Positions 52,177 through 61,455 are shown, counted from the first letter of the stretch. The stretch is DNA of 64,000 nt from Muriicola marianensis (GCF_014638095.1 NZ_BMFH01000001.1:1373227-1437226), one strand, 5' to 3'. Translations and numbers: made by a program. Notes: a model not told the origin generated them from the sequence alone.

Positions 52177-52721
52177 TAATCCTCCAGATATAAGGAGACC
52201 AGTCCTTCAGGAGTTTTGACAAAGATGGTCTTTTCTGTGCGATCGATCTCGGTAATGATCTCGTCGTTTATGGGGATGAGGAGCTGTTTACCGTCCTTGT
52301 CCGCAACGAACAGTGCCTGTGCAGCTGAATCATTGATGGAAACGATAGTCCCAATATCTCCATATTCACTGTCGACAAGACTGAAGCCGATGACTTCATG
52401 GTAGTAAAACTTCTTCCCGCTTAAGGGGGGTAATCGATCCAGCGGCAGGTAGACCTCTGAGCCAATGATCTTGTCTGCTTCTGCCTCATTGCTGATCTCC
52501 TCAAAATCTACTCGCAGGAGATTCGACCTGTGGAGTCGGCTTTGCGCAATAAAAAAAGGAACCAGGCTATTTCCGAGGGAAATGAACACTGATTCCAGAT
52601 TTTCGTATGTTTCGGGTTCGTCTGTATCTAATTTGATAAGAACTTCCCCTTTAAAGCTGTATTTGGAAACGATCTTGCCCAGGTAGAAACACTCTTCCTT
52701 TCGCATAGACCGGGTTGCCAT
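52176..52721 (-). CDS. rimM: Ribosome maturation factor RimM
   Basis: A 181-residue 16S processing protein that binds S19 and matures the 30S head. The N-terminal RimM domain (FYLGKIVSKYSFKGEVLIKLDTDEP) and C-terminal PRC-barrel (FYYHEVIGFSLVDSEYGDIGTIVSI) are clear. The ATG at 52721 overlaps the rpsP stop as TAATG; an internal ATG at 52706 is the alternative. rpsP-rimM adjacency is conserved in bacteria. Confidence 0.94.
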   Translation of the reverse strand: MATRSMRKEECFYLGKIVSKYSFKGEVLIKLDTDEPETYENLESVFISLGNSLVPFFIAQSRLHRSNLLRVDFEEISNEAEADKIIGSEVYLPLDRLPPLSGKKFYYHEVIGFSLVDSEYGDIGTIVSINDSAAQALFVADKDGKQLLIPINDEIITEIDRTEKTIFVKTPEGLVSLYLED

Positions 52722-53374
52722 TACTCCTTCTCCTCAGCCGGCTTGGTTTCCTCAGCGGCAGGGGCTTCTTCTACAGCGGCTTCAGGAGTTTCCTCAGCGG
52801 CTTCGGCAGCTTCCTCTGCAGGAGCCTCAGCTTCCTGTGCTACAGAGTCTTCTGGAGTCGGAGCGGCTTCAACAGCAGCCACTTCTTCTTCAGCAGAAAC
52901 GGCTTCAGGTGTCTCCGGAAGTTCAGCTTCTGCGGCAGCCTGGGCCCTCTTCTCAGCTACTTCTTTTTCGGCTTCCAGGGCTTTTTTCTTAGCCTCCTCC
53001 TGAGCTTTGCTCAAATTCTTTTCTTTATCGGCTACTTTTTTCGCCTTCTCATCCAACCAGGCCTGGAATTTCTTTTCAGCCTCTTCTTCCGTCAGTGCTC
53101 CTTTGCGGACACCTCCCATGAGGTGATGCTTTAAAAGGACACCTTTATATGAGAGGATCCTGCGAGCGGTATCGGAAGGCTGAGCCCCGTTGTTCAACCA
53201 CTGTACGGATTGATCTACATTGATGTCGATAGTAGCAGGATTGGTATTGGGGTTGTAGATCCCTAATTTCTCAAGGAATTTCCCATCCCTTTTTGCACGG
53301 CTGTCGGCGGCTACGATCCAATAAAAAGGCTTTCCTTTTTTACCGTGTCTTTGAAGTCTGATTCTAACTGGCAT
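52721..53374 (-). CDS. rpsP: 30S ribosomal protein S16 with long Ala/Glu-rich tail
   Basis: A 217-residue S16. Residues 1 to about 80 are the conserved core ([40 protein letters not shown]). The rest is a charged helix ([27 protein letters not shown]-type) and then a tail of about 100 residues built almost only from A, E, P, V and T. E. coli S16 has 82 residues, so the tail more than doubles the length. Long tails occur in Bacteroidetes S16; the length here is at the high end. First gene of the translation operon. Confidence 0.95.
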   Translation of the reverse strand: MPVRIRLQRHGKKGKPFYWIVAADSRAKRDGKFLEKLGIYNPNTNPATIDINVDQSVQWLNNGAQPSDTARRILSYKGVLLKHHLMGGVRKGALTEEEAEKKFQAWLDEKAKKVADKEKNLSKAQEEAKKKALEAEKEVAEKRAQAAAEAELPETPEAVSAEEEVAAVEAAPTPEDSVAQEAEAPAEEAAEAAEETPEAAVEEAPAAEETKPAEEKE

Positions 53375-53446
53375 ATCACATTAATTTTGCAGGGTACCCG
53401 ACCCTCGGTTATTAATTCTTTCACTCGCTTTGTCCTAAAGCGGGTG

Positions 53447-53454
53447 CAAATATA
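53447..53454 (-). promoter_or_regulatory. -7 element of the rpsP operon
   Basis: TATATTTG on the minus strand, a perfect TAnnTTTG. A TTTG at 53480-53477 lies 22 bp upstream, slightly more than usual. The leader of about 65 nt contains a GGGTACCC palindrome at about 53389-53404. Confidence 0.5.
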
Positions 53455-53534
53455 CATTTTCTTATCCAAATTACACCAAAGAGTTCCCAAGAAAAATCAG
53501 GGCTTATAAATAACTCTAAATGTCCTTGGTAATC

Positions 53535-54476
53535 CTATTTTTTGGCGCGTTTCTTTTTTTCCCTTTTGGACATTTCCTGGGTAATTAACTCCTCACTGAT
53601 CGCAGCTGTTGCAAAATCTCCTTTTTTAAGTTTACTCAGGCCTTCTGCGGTAAGAAAGACGGGGTTCACATAAGAATAAAAGACATTGCCATCAGCCACA
53701 GTTCGGGGGTTATTTAATACAACCTTGTCTACCTTGTTGAGATAATACACATAAAAACGAAGCTGTTTATTTTCCAGCTTGTCATAGGTTCCGGCCATGG
53801 CAAGGAAATCTCCGGGGAACACTTCATCTCCTACTTCAGGAACCACACTGTTCTTTTCCAGCACTCCATACCTGGCCAGGGTGCCATCCCTGTGCTCTAT
53901 GATCACGTAGTTCGCCTCTTGTTTAAAGGAGTACTCCTGATTGTAATCCCTGTTCATGTCTTCTACCACTTCAACAACAAGGCCTTTTCTGGCCACGAAA
54001 ACGCTGTCTGTTCTGGACGAAGTGGTGAACTGAAAGGCCTTCCAGTTTCCCTTTTTAGCAGCACCTGCACTTTCCCGAATGTTGGATAACTCATCAACCT
54101 TTATCTCCTTCCCGTTCCGAAAAGGCAGGGCGTAGACAAAATCGAAATCGGGTTTTGGATTGTATTCTCCCCTGAGGTATCCATAGCTGAACCTGAAATT
54201 TATTCCCATCTTTTCATTGATCGGTTTCAAGGTAAAGAGGTTGCCACTCCGCCCGGATACAGTCATGAATTCTCTGGGGGCTATCGCGTTGCCGATCTGT
54301 TGGATATCCAGGTATATAAAATGACTTCCAGGAGTATTTTTCTGATAGGAATACGTGATGGAATTATCATCATTACGCTTGGAAGTGATTGTGATCTTAT
54401 CCTGAAATGAACCTTCAAAAGGCAACAGGGCTATCAGGATAAGTAGTGGTCTTGAGAAAAATTTGATCGGCTTCAT
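53535..54476 (-). CDS. Exported degenerate M23 (LytM-like) protein
   Basis: A 313-residue exported protein. After a hydrophobic leader (PLLILIALLPFEGSFQ) and a beta-rich region, residues about 165-265 follow the M23 fold (RKGLVVEVVEDMNRD, ANYVIIEHRDGTLARYGVLEKNSVVPEVGDEVFPGDFLAMAGTYD, LRFYVYYLN). The zinc residues of active LytM (HxxxD and HxH) are missing: the usual YxHL is YGVL and the usual HLHF is LRFYVYY. It is thus probably a non-catalytic regulator, like EnvC-type LytM factors. It ends in a basic KKRAKK tail. Confidence 0.78.
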   Translation of the reverse strand: MKPIKFFSRPLLILIALLPFEGSFQDKITITSKRNDDNSITYSYQKNTPGSHFIYLDIQQIGNAIAPREFMTVSGRSGNLFTLKPINEKMGINFRFSYGYLRGEYNPKPDFDFVYALPFRNGKEIKVDELSNIRESAGAAKKGNWKAFQFTTSSRTDSVFVARKGLVVEVVEDMNRDYNQEYSFKQEANYVIIEHRDGTLARYGVLEKNSVVPEVGDEVFPGDFLAMAGTYDKLENKQLRFYVYYLNKVDKVVLNNPRTVADGNVFYSYVNPVFLTAEGLSKLKKGDFATAAISEELITQEMSKREKKKRAKK

Positions 54477-54685
54477 AAAAATGATTTAAGTAACGGAAAT
54501 TCAATTGAGACGGCACTAATGCACGAAAGCTCAAAATAGAAAGATTTCCGTACCCGGTCCTGTATGAAAACCATAAAATAATTAAGGGATTTATTTATTG
54601 TAATGATCTCTTTCACAAGAGCGAAGAAGTGCTTTAACATTCATTAAGAGAATCCGTTAAATCCCTTTTAAAGTCCCGTAATTCC

Positions 54686-54715
54686 TTGGTTTTCTGAGGA
54701 TTTCTTATATCTTAT
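54686..54715 (+). promoter_or_regulatory. Likely promoter of the DUF2383 gene
   Basis: TTG (54686-54688), 19 bp, TATCTTAT (54708-54715), a partial match to the Bacteroidetes consensus. The 291-bp gap 54477-54767 is AT-rich and holds nothing else recognisable. Confidence 0.35.
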
Positions 54716-54767
54716 TAACAGTTGTCGAGAGTCGATAACACTTGAATTTTAAAATGACGATTGATTA

Positions 54768-55223
54768 ATGAAGTATTCTGAAAAAATTTCAAACAAATTA
54801 AATGATTTACTAACTCTCACCTATGATGCTAAAAGGGGCTATTCTCTGGCAGCTGAAAAGGTAGAGAACCCATCCATTAAAAAATTCCTTGAAGACAAAG
54901 CGAATCAGCGATACAATTTCGGACAGGAACTTAAATCCGAAATCCTGACCTATGGAAACCTGCCCGAAGACAGTGGAAGTATAAAAGGAGATTTTCACAG
55001 GCTGTGGATGAAATTCATTTCAGGAATAAGTTCCAATGAGAGTGAAAAGATCCTGGATGAAGTAGAGCGAGGAGAAAAGAAAATCCTCAACGCCTATAAA
55101 GATATCCTCGAGAACAAGGAATGGATCCTACCAAATTCGACCCGCGATCTGCTGAGCAAACAGCGAAACGCGATCGAGAAGGCACTGCAGACTTCCAGAA
55201 TGTATGAGGAAGCAGTCTCCTAG
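54768..55223 (+). CDS. DUF2383 ferritin-like four-helix protein
   Basis: A 151-residue, all-helical protein of the PA2169/DUF2383 group (KISNKLNDLLTLTYDAKRGYSLAAEKVENPSIKKFLEDKANQRYNFGQEL, GDFHRLWMKF, ILDEVERGEKKILNAYKDIL). Members are ferritin-like bundles found in stress or general-protection contexts; function unknown. Followed by a strong terminator, so monocistronic. Confidence 0.8.
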   Translation: MKYSEKISNKLNDLLTLTYDAKRGYSLAAEKVENPSIKKFLEDKANQRYNFGQELKSEILTYGNLPEDSGSIKGDFHRLWMKFISGISSNESEKILDEVERGEKKILNAYKDILENKEWILPNSTRDLLSKQRNAIEKALQTSRMYEEAVS

Positions 55224-55248
55224 TTTAAGGTAACACCCAAATCGAAAG

Positions 55249-55272
55249 ATCCGGCTTCGGCCGGATTTTTTT
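55249..55272 (+). terminator. Intrinsic terminator with UUCG loop
   Basis: ATCCGGC-TTCG-GCCGGAT followed by seven T. Stem of 7 bp with the very stable TTCG tetraloop, ends the DUF2383 transcript. Confidence 0.9.
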
Positions 55273-55360
55273 GTGGTTGATAACTCCTGAAAAGAAGGTT
55301 TTCCCGGGCCTCCTTAAATATGTATTTTTAACCCTTCGATCATCCCACGAAACACGCCTT

Positions 55361-58300
55361 ATGTACCTTATTTTTGATACAGAGACTACCGGATTACCCA
55401 AACGCTGGAACGCCCCTGTCACCGATGTGGACAACTGGCCGCGATGCGTGCAGCTCGCCTGGCAGCTGCACGACGAGATGGGAGAGCTCATCGAGCAGCA
55501 GGATTTTCTGATCCAGCCGGAAGGGTTCGACATCCCCTTTGATGCAGAACAGATCCACGGCATCTCTACAGAACTCGCGGCAAAGGACGGGATACCACTG
55601 CTTGAAGCCCTGGAACTATTCAACGGTGCACTGGAAAAGGCCAGCTTTGTCGTGGGCCAGAACGTGGGCTTTGATATCAACATCACAGGAGCCGAATTCC
55701 ACAGGGCTGGAATAGACACCAAACTGCTGGAATTGCCGGTACTGGATACCTGTACTGAAGAGACCGCAGCCCTGTGCCAGATCCCGGGCGGACGCGGCGG
55801 GAAGTTTAAACTCCCCACCCTGACCGAACTGCACGAACACCTTTTTCACGATTCCTTTGCCGAGGCGCACAACGCAGCAGCGGATGTGGAGGCAACCAGT
55901 CGCTGTTTCTTCGAATTGATACGGAAACAAGTATTCACTATTCAGGAGCTGAATACCCAGCCCGACTACTTTGTAAGATTCAAAAAGGAAAATCCTGATA
56001 CCATTCCTTCTTTGGGCCTGAGTCACAGAAACCTGAAAGAAGCTTCTGATAAGATCAAATCGAAACAGGAGAGCGATCAGCCTGAAATATCCAGGGAAGA
56101 CATCAGGGCAAACCTCAAAAGCCTTGAAGAGACTCCCTTTGTCCACCTTCATAACCACTCCCAGTTTTCCGTCCTTCAGTCTACAATCAGGATTAGGGAC
56201 CTTGTGGCGGTTACTGCAGAACAGGGGATGCCCGCCGTGGCCCTTACAGACCACGCCAATATGATGGGTGCCTTCCATTTTGTCAAGGAGGTCAAGGCTC
56301 ATAATGCTTCACTCGAAAACCGTAGGGCAAAAGCTGAAGAATCAGGTGAAGAATTTCAGGAGAAGCCGATCCTGCCGATTCTGGGTTGCGAATTCTTTGT
56401 ATGTGAGGACCATCAGAATAAGAATCAAAAAGACTACGGCTACCAGGTGGTTTTCCTGGCCAAGAATAAAAATGGATACCACAACCTGGCAAAAATGGCC
56501 TCCCTGGCGTACACGGATGGGTTCTATTATGTCCCCAGAATAGACCGGGAGATCATTACCCAATTCAAGGATGATCTCATCGTCCTGAGCGGAAACCTAT
56601 ACGGGGAGATAGCCTCCAAGATCCTGAACACGGGAGAAAAACAGGCCGAGGAAGCCCTGGAATGGTGGCATGGCATGTTTGGGGAGGATTTCTATATCGA
56701 ACTCATGAGGCACAACCAGGAGGATGAAGACCGGGCCAACCCGGTTTTGCTCTCCCTTGCCCGAAAGCATGGCATCAAGGTTGTAGCCACCAACAATACC
56801 TATTACTGCAAGAAGGAAGAAGCGGAAGCACATGACATCCTCCTATGTGTAAAGGACGGGGAAAAACAGGCCACGCCTATCGGAAGAGGTCGCGGGTACC
56901 GCTATGGCCTGCCCAACCAGGAATACTATTTTAAGTCGGCCGACGAGATGAAAGTCCTCTTCAAGGACATACCCGAGGCCATATCCAACATCCAGGAGAT
57001 CGTAGATAAGATTGAACCCTATGACCTGGCAAGGGAGGTACTGCTACCCAAATTTGAGATCCCTGCTGAATTCAGGGTGGCTGAAGATGAGGAGGACGGA
57101 GGCAAGCGGGGAGAAAATGCCTATTTGAGGCATATCACCTATGAGGGTGCCAGAGAGCGCTATGGGGAGATCTCTTCAGAAATAGAGGAGCGAATCGACT
57201 TTGAGTTGGCTACCATAGAGAATTCCGGCTACCCGGGATATTTCCTCATCGTGGAGGATTTTATTCGGGAGGCGAGAAACATGGGTGTATCCGTAGGTCC
57301 CGGGAGGGGTTCTGCCGCCGGATCCGTTGTGGCCTATTGCCTGAAGATCACCAACATCGACCCCTTGAAATACAACCTCCTGTTCGAGCGGTTTCTCAAT
57401 CCGGACCGGGTATCCATGCCCGATATCGATATCGACTTTGATGACGAGGGCCGGGGCAAGGTTATGGACTACGTGATCCGCAAATACGGGGCGAACCAGG
57501 TGGCACAAATCATCACCTATGGCACCATGGCCGCCAAATCCTCCATCCGGGATACGGCCAGGGTATTGGATCTGCCGTTGCCTGATGCCGATCGCATTGC
57601 CAAACTCATCCCGAACATGTCAAAACTCGGCAAGATCTTCGGCGTACCTGAAGAAGACCTGAGAAAGAAATTCAGGGCGGATGATATGGAAAAGATCAAT
57701 CAGCTTCTGAATATCTCAGAGGGAGACGACCTGGAAGCTCAGACCGTCAATATGGCCAGGGTACTGGAAGGATCTCTGCGAAACACCGGGATCCATGCCT
57801 GCGGGGTCATCATCACCCCTGATGATATCACCAATTTTGTCCCTGTGGCCACTGCCAAGGACTCCGACCTCTACGTCACCCAATTCGACAACTCCGTGGT
57901 GGAAAGTGCAGGTCTGCTCAAGATGGATTTTCTCGGGCTGAAAACGCTGACACTCATCAAGGACACTGTAAAGATCGTCAAGGCCAAGCACGGGGTAGAA
58001 CTGGTCCCTGATGATTTTCCGCTGGATGACCAAAAAACTTATGAACTCTTCCAGAGGGGGGATACGGTCGGGATATTCCAGTATGAATCCCCCGGGATGC
58101 AAAAACACCTGAAGGAACTCAAACCTACGGTATTTGACGACCTGATTGCCATGAATGCCCTGTACCGTCCCGGGCCCATGGAGTACATACCGAGCTTTAT
58201 CGCCCGAAAACACGGAAAGGAAGAGATCACTTACGACCTCCCGGAGATGGAGGAATACCTGCAGGACACCTACGGGATCACTGTATACCAGGAACAGGTG

Positions 58301-59743
58301 ATGTTGCTTTCCCAGAAGCTGGCCGGATTTTCCAAAGGCGAGGCAGACATTCTCAGGAAAGCCATGGGTAAGAAGATCTTTTCCCTCCTGCAAAAACTTA
58401 AACCTCAGTTCCTCGATGGAGGGGAAAAGAACGGTCATCCAAGAGATGTTCTGGAGAAGATCTGGAAAGACTGGGAGGCCTTTGCGTCCTATGCGTTCAA
58501 CAAGAGTCACTCTACCTGTTATGCTTACATCGCTTACCAGACGGCTTACCTGAAAGCCCATTATCCTGCGGAATACATGGCAGCCGTACTGTCCAACAAC
58601 ATGAATGACATCAAACAGGTTACCTTCTTTATGGAGGAATGCAAGCGCATGGGGCTGGAGGTACTGGGCCCGGATGTCAATGAATCCTATTACAAGTTTG
58701 CCGTGAACCAGGAAGGAGCTATCCGCTTTGGAATGGGAGCCGTCAAGGGAGTCGGGCGTTCTGCGGTAAGGACCATCGTTGAGGAACGAAAAGCCAACGG
58801 AGCGTACAAATCGGTTTTTGATCTGGCTAAGCGCATCGATCTCAGGGCAGCCAATAAAAAGGCCTTCGAAAACCTGGCCCTGGCCGGCGGGTTCGACTCG
58901 TTCGGTGATACGCACAGGGCACAATACTTTCACATGGAAGGAGAGGGAATCACCTTCCTGGAAAAAGTGATCCGGTACGGGGCCAAATACCAGGAGAATG
59001 AGAACTCTGCCCAGGTCAGTTTGTTTGGTGAGGCCAGCGAAGTACAGATCCCGGAACCTGTGGTACCCCCCTGTACGGAATGGGGGACCATGGAAAAACT
59101 CCGCCGCGAAAAGGAGGTAGTGGGAATCTATATTTCTGGCCATCCTCTGGACGATTTTAAAGCAGAGATCAAGGCTTTCGCCAATGCCAACATTTCCTTT
59201 TTCCACCATTTGGATGACCAGATCAACCGGGAATTGAGCTTTGCAGGCGTGATCACCGATGTCCAGCACCGGGTTAGCCGTAACGGGAAAGGATGGGCCC
59301 TGTTCACCCTGGAAGATTATACAGATTCTATTGAATTCAGGATCTTCGGGGAGGAATACCTCAAATTCCGGCATTTCCTGATGATCAACTCCTTTGTCTT
59401 TATCAAGGTCTTCGTCAGGGAAGGATGGGTGAACCGGGAAACCGGGAAAAAGGGAGATCCCAGGCTGCAGTTCAACCAGTTCTTATTGCTGCAGGATGTG
59501 ATGGAAAATTTTGCCAAGAAACTCACTATCAAACTCGATATAGATCAACTAAGAGAAGAGCGTATACTGGACCTGAAAGACACGCTGAGGTCCCATAAAG
59601 GAAAACAACCCCTGCATTTTACGGTTTACGAAATGCAGGAAGAGATCAAGGTTACTCTTTCAAGCAGGAAGCAGAAGGTAGAGATCAGCAGTGAACTGCT
59701 GGCCACCCTCGAAGAGAAGGAGGTACATTACAAACTCAACTGA
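55361..59743 (+). CDS. dnaE: DNA polymerase III alpha subunit with fused N-terminal exonuclease
   Basis: A 1460-residue replicative polymerase. Residues 1 to about 190 form a DnaQ-type 3'-5' exonuclease (IFDTETTG with D6 and E8; HNAAADVEAT near the end). A linker leads to a PHP domain from about residue 260 (FVHLHNHSQFSVLQS), then the C-family palm with catalytic aspartates 688, 690 and 692 (PDIDIDFDD), fingers, tandem HhH, and OB and C-terminal domains. Fused proofreading is a known Bacteroidetes arrangement. The ATG at 55361 is used; an in-frame ATG at 55271 would put 30 residues across the terminator. Confidence 0.95.
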   Translation: MYLIFDTETTGLPKRWNAPVTDVDNWPRCVQLAWQLHDEMGELIEQQDFLIQPEGFDIPFDAEQIHGISTELAAKDGIPLLEALELFNGALEKASFVVGQNVGFDINITGAEFHRAGIDTKLLELPVLDTCTEETAALCQIPGGRGGKFKLPTLTELHEHLFHDSFAEAHNAAADVEATSRCFFELIRKQVFTIQELNTQPDYFVRFKKENPDTIPSLGLSHRNLKEASDKIKSKQESDQPEISREDIRANLKSLEETPFVHLHNHSQFSVLQSTIRIRDLVAVTAEQGMPAVALTDHANMMGAFHFVKEVKAHNASLENRRAKAEESGEEFQEKPILPILGCEFFVCEDHQNKNQKDYGYQVVFLAKNKNGYHNLAKMASLAYTDGFYYVPRIDREIITQFKDDLIVLSGNLYGEIASKILNTGEKQAEEALEWWHGMFGEDFYIELMRHNQEDEDRANPVLLSLARKHGIKVVATNNTYYCKKEEAEAHDILLCVKDGEKQATPIGRGRGYRYGLPNQEYYFKSADEMKVLFKDIPEAISNIQEIVDKIEPYDLAREVLLPKFEIPAEFRVAEDEEDGGKRGENAYLRHITYEGARERYGEISSEIEERIDFELATIENSGYPGYFLIVEDFIREARNMGVSVGPGRGSAAGSVVAYCLKITNIDPLKYNLLFERFLNPDRVSMPDIDIDFDDEGRGKVMDYVIRKYGANQVAQIITYGTMAAKSSIRDTARVLDLPLPDADRIAKLIPNMSKLGKIFGVPEEDLRKKFRADDMEKINQLLNISEGDDLEAQTVNMARVLEGSLRNTGIHACGVIITPDDITNFVPVATAKDSDLYVTQFDNSVVESAGLLKMDFLGLKTLTLIKDTVKIVKAKHGVELVPDDFPLDDQKTYELFQRGDTVGIFQYESPGMQKHLKELKPTVFDDLIAMNALYRPGPMEYIPSFIARKHGKEEITYDLPEMEEYLQDTYGITVYQEQVMLLSQKLAGFSKGEADILRKAMGKKIFSLLQKLKPQFLDGGEKNGHPRDVLEKIWKDWEAFASYAFNKSHSTCYAYIAYQTAYLKAHYPAEYMAAVLSNNMNDIKQVTFFMEECKRMGLEVLGPDVNESYYKFAVNQEGAIRFGMGAVKGVGRSAVRTIVEERKANGAYKSVFDLAKRIDLRAANKKAFENLALAGGFDSFGDTHRAQYFHMEGEGITFLEKVIRYGAKYQENENSAQVSLFGEASEVQIPEPVVPPCTEWGTMEKLRREKEVVGIYISGHPLDDFKAEIKAFANANISFFHHLDDQINRELSFAGVITDVQHRVSRNGKGWALFTLEDYTDSIEFRIFGEEYLKFRHFLMINSFVFIKVFVREGWVNRETGKKGDPRLQFNQFLLLQDVMENFAKKLTIKLDIDQLREERILDLKDTLRSHKGKQPLHFTVYEMQEEIKVTLSSRKQKVEISSELLATLEEKEVHYKLN

Positions 59744-59812
59744 TAGCCTCGGGTAATGGTGTTATAGGGAAAACGAATATATCTCATGTAAGGAATTAGG
59801 TAATTAATTGTC

Positions 59813-59820
59813 TAAATTTG
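59813..59820 (+). promoter_or_regulatory. -7 element of trxA
   Basis: TAAATTTG, a perfect TAnnTTTG, 21 bp before the trxA ATG. It overlaps the alternative TTG start at 59818, which is therefore rejected. Confidence 0.5.
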
Positions 59821-59841
59821 CGTAATCTAAATCAAAAAAAC

Positions 59842-60159
59842 ATGGCATTAGAAATAACAGATGCAACCTTTGACGAAGTGGTTTTGAAGAGTGATAAACC
59901 GGTGGTAGTCGACTTTTGGGCGGCCTGGTGTGGTCCATGCCGAATGGTTGGACCCATCATTGACGAGGTGAGCAGTGAATACGAAGGCAAGGCTGTAGTC
60001 GGTAAAGTGGATGTAGACAGCAATCAGGAGTACGCGGCCAAATACGGCGTAAGGAACATTCCTACCGTACTCGTCTTCAAGGATGGCGAGATCGTGAGCC
60101 GGCAGGTTGGGGTCTCTCCCAAAAAAGTATACACAGACGCTATTGACGCGGCGCTCTGA
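59842..60159 (+). CDS. trxA: Thioredoxin
   Basis: A 105-residue thioredoxin, MALEITDATFDEVVLKSDKP, with active site WCGPC (C30, C33) and the cis-Pro motif IPTVLVFKDGE. Reduces protein disulfides in the cytosol. Flanked by its own promoter and terminator, so monocistronic. Confidence 0.96.
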   Translation: MALEITDATFDEVVLKSDKPVVVDFWAAWCGPCRMVGPIIDEVSSEYEGKAVVGKVDVDSNQEYAAKYGVRNIPTVLVFKDGEIVSRQVGVSPKKVYTDAIDAAL

Positions 60160-60180
60160 TTATAATTTTCAAATTTTTAA

Positions 60181-60207
60181 AAGCCCGGATTCTCCGGGCT
60201 TTTTTTG
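60181..60207 (+). terminator. Intrinsic terminator of trxA
   Basis: AAGCCCGGA-TTC-TCCGGGCTT followed by seven T: perfect 9-bp stem, three-base loop. Confidence 0.9.
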
Positions 60208-60256
60208 TTTCCGAACGGTATGCCGAAATGATGGGTAAGAATTGGGACCCTCTCCG

Positions 60257-60264
60257 TATCTTTG
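60257..60264 (+). promoter_or_regulatory. -7 element of the DUF58 gene, leaderless layout
   Basis: TATCTTTG ends 4 bp before the ATG at 60269. With a start site 5-7 bp after the element, the mRNA would begin at or just inside the start codon, so this gene would be leaderless or nearly so. Confidence 0.5.
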
Positions 60265-60268
60265 AAAT

Positions 60269-61198
60269 ATGGACCTGCAGCAACAGATAGAACAAAGCGG
60301 TTTATTTCAAAACCTGGAACTCCTGGCTAGGCAGGTAGTGGAGGGCTTTATCAGTGGGATCCACAAAAGCCCCTTCCACGGGTTCTCGGCAGAATTCGCC
60401 GAGCACAAGATCTACAACACAGGGGAAAGTACCAAGCATATCGACTGGAAGCTCTACGGCAAAACAGACAAACTCTACACCAAGCGATATGAGGAAGAGA
60501 CCAATCTGAGGTGCCATATGATCCTGGACAACTCGGCCTCCATGTATTATCCAGAGGTGAAAGAACTCCGTTTAGATTCCCTGAATAAGATCGGTTTTGG
60601 GGTACTGGCCATCGCAGCCCTGATGAATATATTAAAAAGGCAGAGGGATGCCGTGGGGTTGAGTATCTATTCGGATAAGTATTCGCACTATTCCCCCGAA
60701 AAAGGGAGCGAACGTCACTACCAGATGTTGTTGGCCAGATTGAACGAAGTGGGTAAAATCAAGGGAAGCGGAAGTGGAACAAAAACGTATACCTACCTCC
60801 ACCAGATCGCGGAAAAATTAAAGCGTCGCAGCCTGGTCTTTTTATTTACGGACATGTTTCAAACGGAAACCGAGGACGAACAGTTATTCGATGCCCTGCG
60901 CCATATGAAATTCAACAAGCACGAGGTCGTACTTTTCCATTTACTCGACAGGGAGACGGAACTCTCTTTTAATTTTGAAAATACTCCTAAGCGATTCAAA
61001 GATGTAGAAACAGGCGTGCATGTAGACCTCTTTGCAGATACCATCAAGGACGCATATGAGGAAGAGGTAAAGACATTCATGGCCGAATTAAAACTGACAT
61101 GCGCCAAGTATAAGATCAAGTATGTACCTGTGGATATCAGGGAGTCCTTTGCCAAGGTGCTCAACACCTTTATGATTGAAAGGCAGGCATTTGGATAG
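60269..61198 (+). CDS. DUF58 domain (vWA-like) protein
   Basis: A 309-residue protein with DUF58: FHGFSAEFAEHKIYNTGESTKHIDWKLYGKTDKLYTKRYEEE is the signature and LDNSASM is a MIDAS-like metal motif of the vWA fold (DxSxS replaced by DNSAS). DUF58 proteins usually act beside MoxR AAA ATPases, TPR and BatA/B proteins in envelope stress; none of these is adjacent here. No membrane segments, unlike many DUF58 proteins. Confidence 0.88.
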   Translation: MDLQQQIEQSGLFQNLELLARQVVEGFISGIHKSPFHGFSAEFAEHKIYNTGESTKHIDWKLYGKTDKLYTKRYEEETNLRCHMILDNSASMYYPEVKELRLDSLNKIGFGVLAIAALMNILKRQRDAVGLSIYSDKYSHYSPEKGSERHYQMLLARLNEVGKIKGSGSGTKTYTYLHQIAEKLKRRSLVFLFTDMFQTETEDEQLFDALRHMKFNKHEVVLFHLLDRETELSFNFENTPKRFKDVETGVHVDLFADTIKDAYEEEVKTFMAELKLTCAKYKIKYVPVDIRESFAKVLNTFMIERQAFG

Positions 61199-61220
61199 GG
61201 GGTTTATTTTGAAGAAATTG

Positions 61221-61251
61221 TTTGTGTAATTCGAGAAGCGACGTATATTTG
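61221..61251 (+). promoter_or_regulatory. Strong promoter upstream of tRNA-Asp
   Basis: TTTG (61221-61224), 19 bp, TATATTTG (61244-61251): an ideal Bacteroidetes promoter. Start expected near 61258, giving a leader of about 110 nt to the tRNA. The leader contains CCTGAC-TGTC-GTCAGG (61328-61343), a 6-bp hairpin. Confidence 0.75.
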
Positions 61252-61370
61252 CAACCTCTTAAACACCTAAGCAGGTGTGGCGGTACATGAACTGGCTTTT
61301 TCGGAAGCAGTTGCAGCAAGATTTGAACCTGACTGTCGTCAGGATTCCGATAAAAAGGAGTAAAATCATT

Positions 61371-61444
61371 GGTCTGGTAGTTCAGTTGGTTAGAATACCT
61401 GCCTGTCACGCAGGGGGTCGCGGGTTCGAGTCCCGTCCAGACCG
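61371..61444 (+). tRNA. tRNA-Asp (anticodon GTC)
   Basis: Acceptor GGTCTGG/CCAGACC, D-arm with GTAGTTCAGTTGGTTAGA, anticodon stem CCTGC/GCAGG with loop CTGTCAC (anticodon GTC), T-arm CGGGTTCGAGTCCCG, discriminator G as for aspartate. All stems are perfect. CCA is not encoded. Confidence 0.97.
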
Positions 61445-61455
61445 CATAGAAGTAG

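Noticed and set aside
55271-55360. Upstream start for dnaE
   Set aside because: It begins within the DUF2383 terminator and adds 30 residues before the exonuclease motif IFDTETTG.
57716-59374. 552-codon minus-strand open frame opposite dnaE
   Set aside because: Antisense shadow of the polymerase; no motif or ribosome site.
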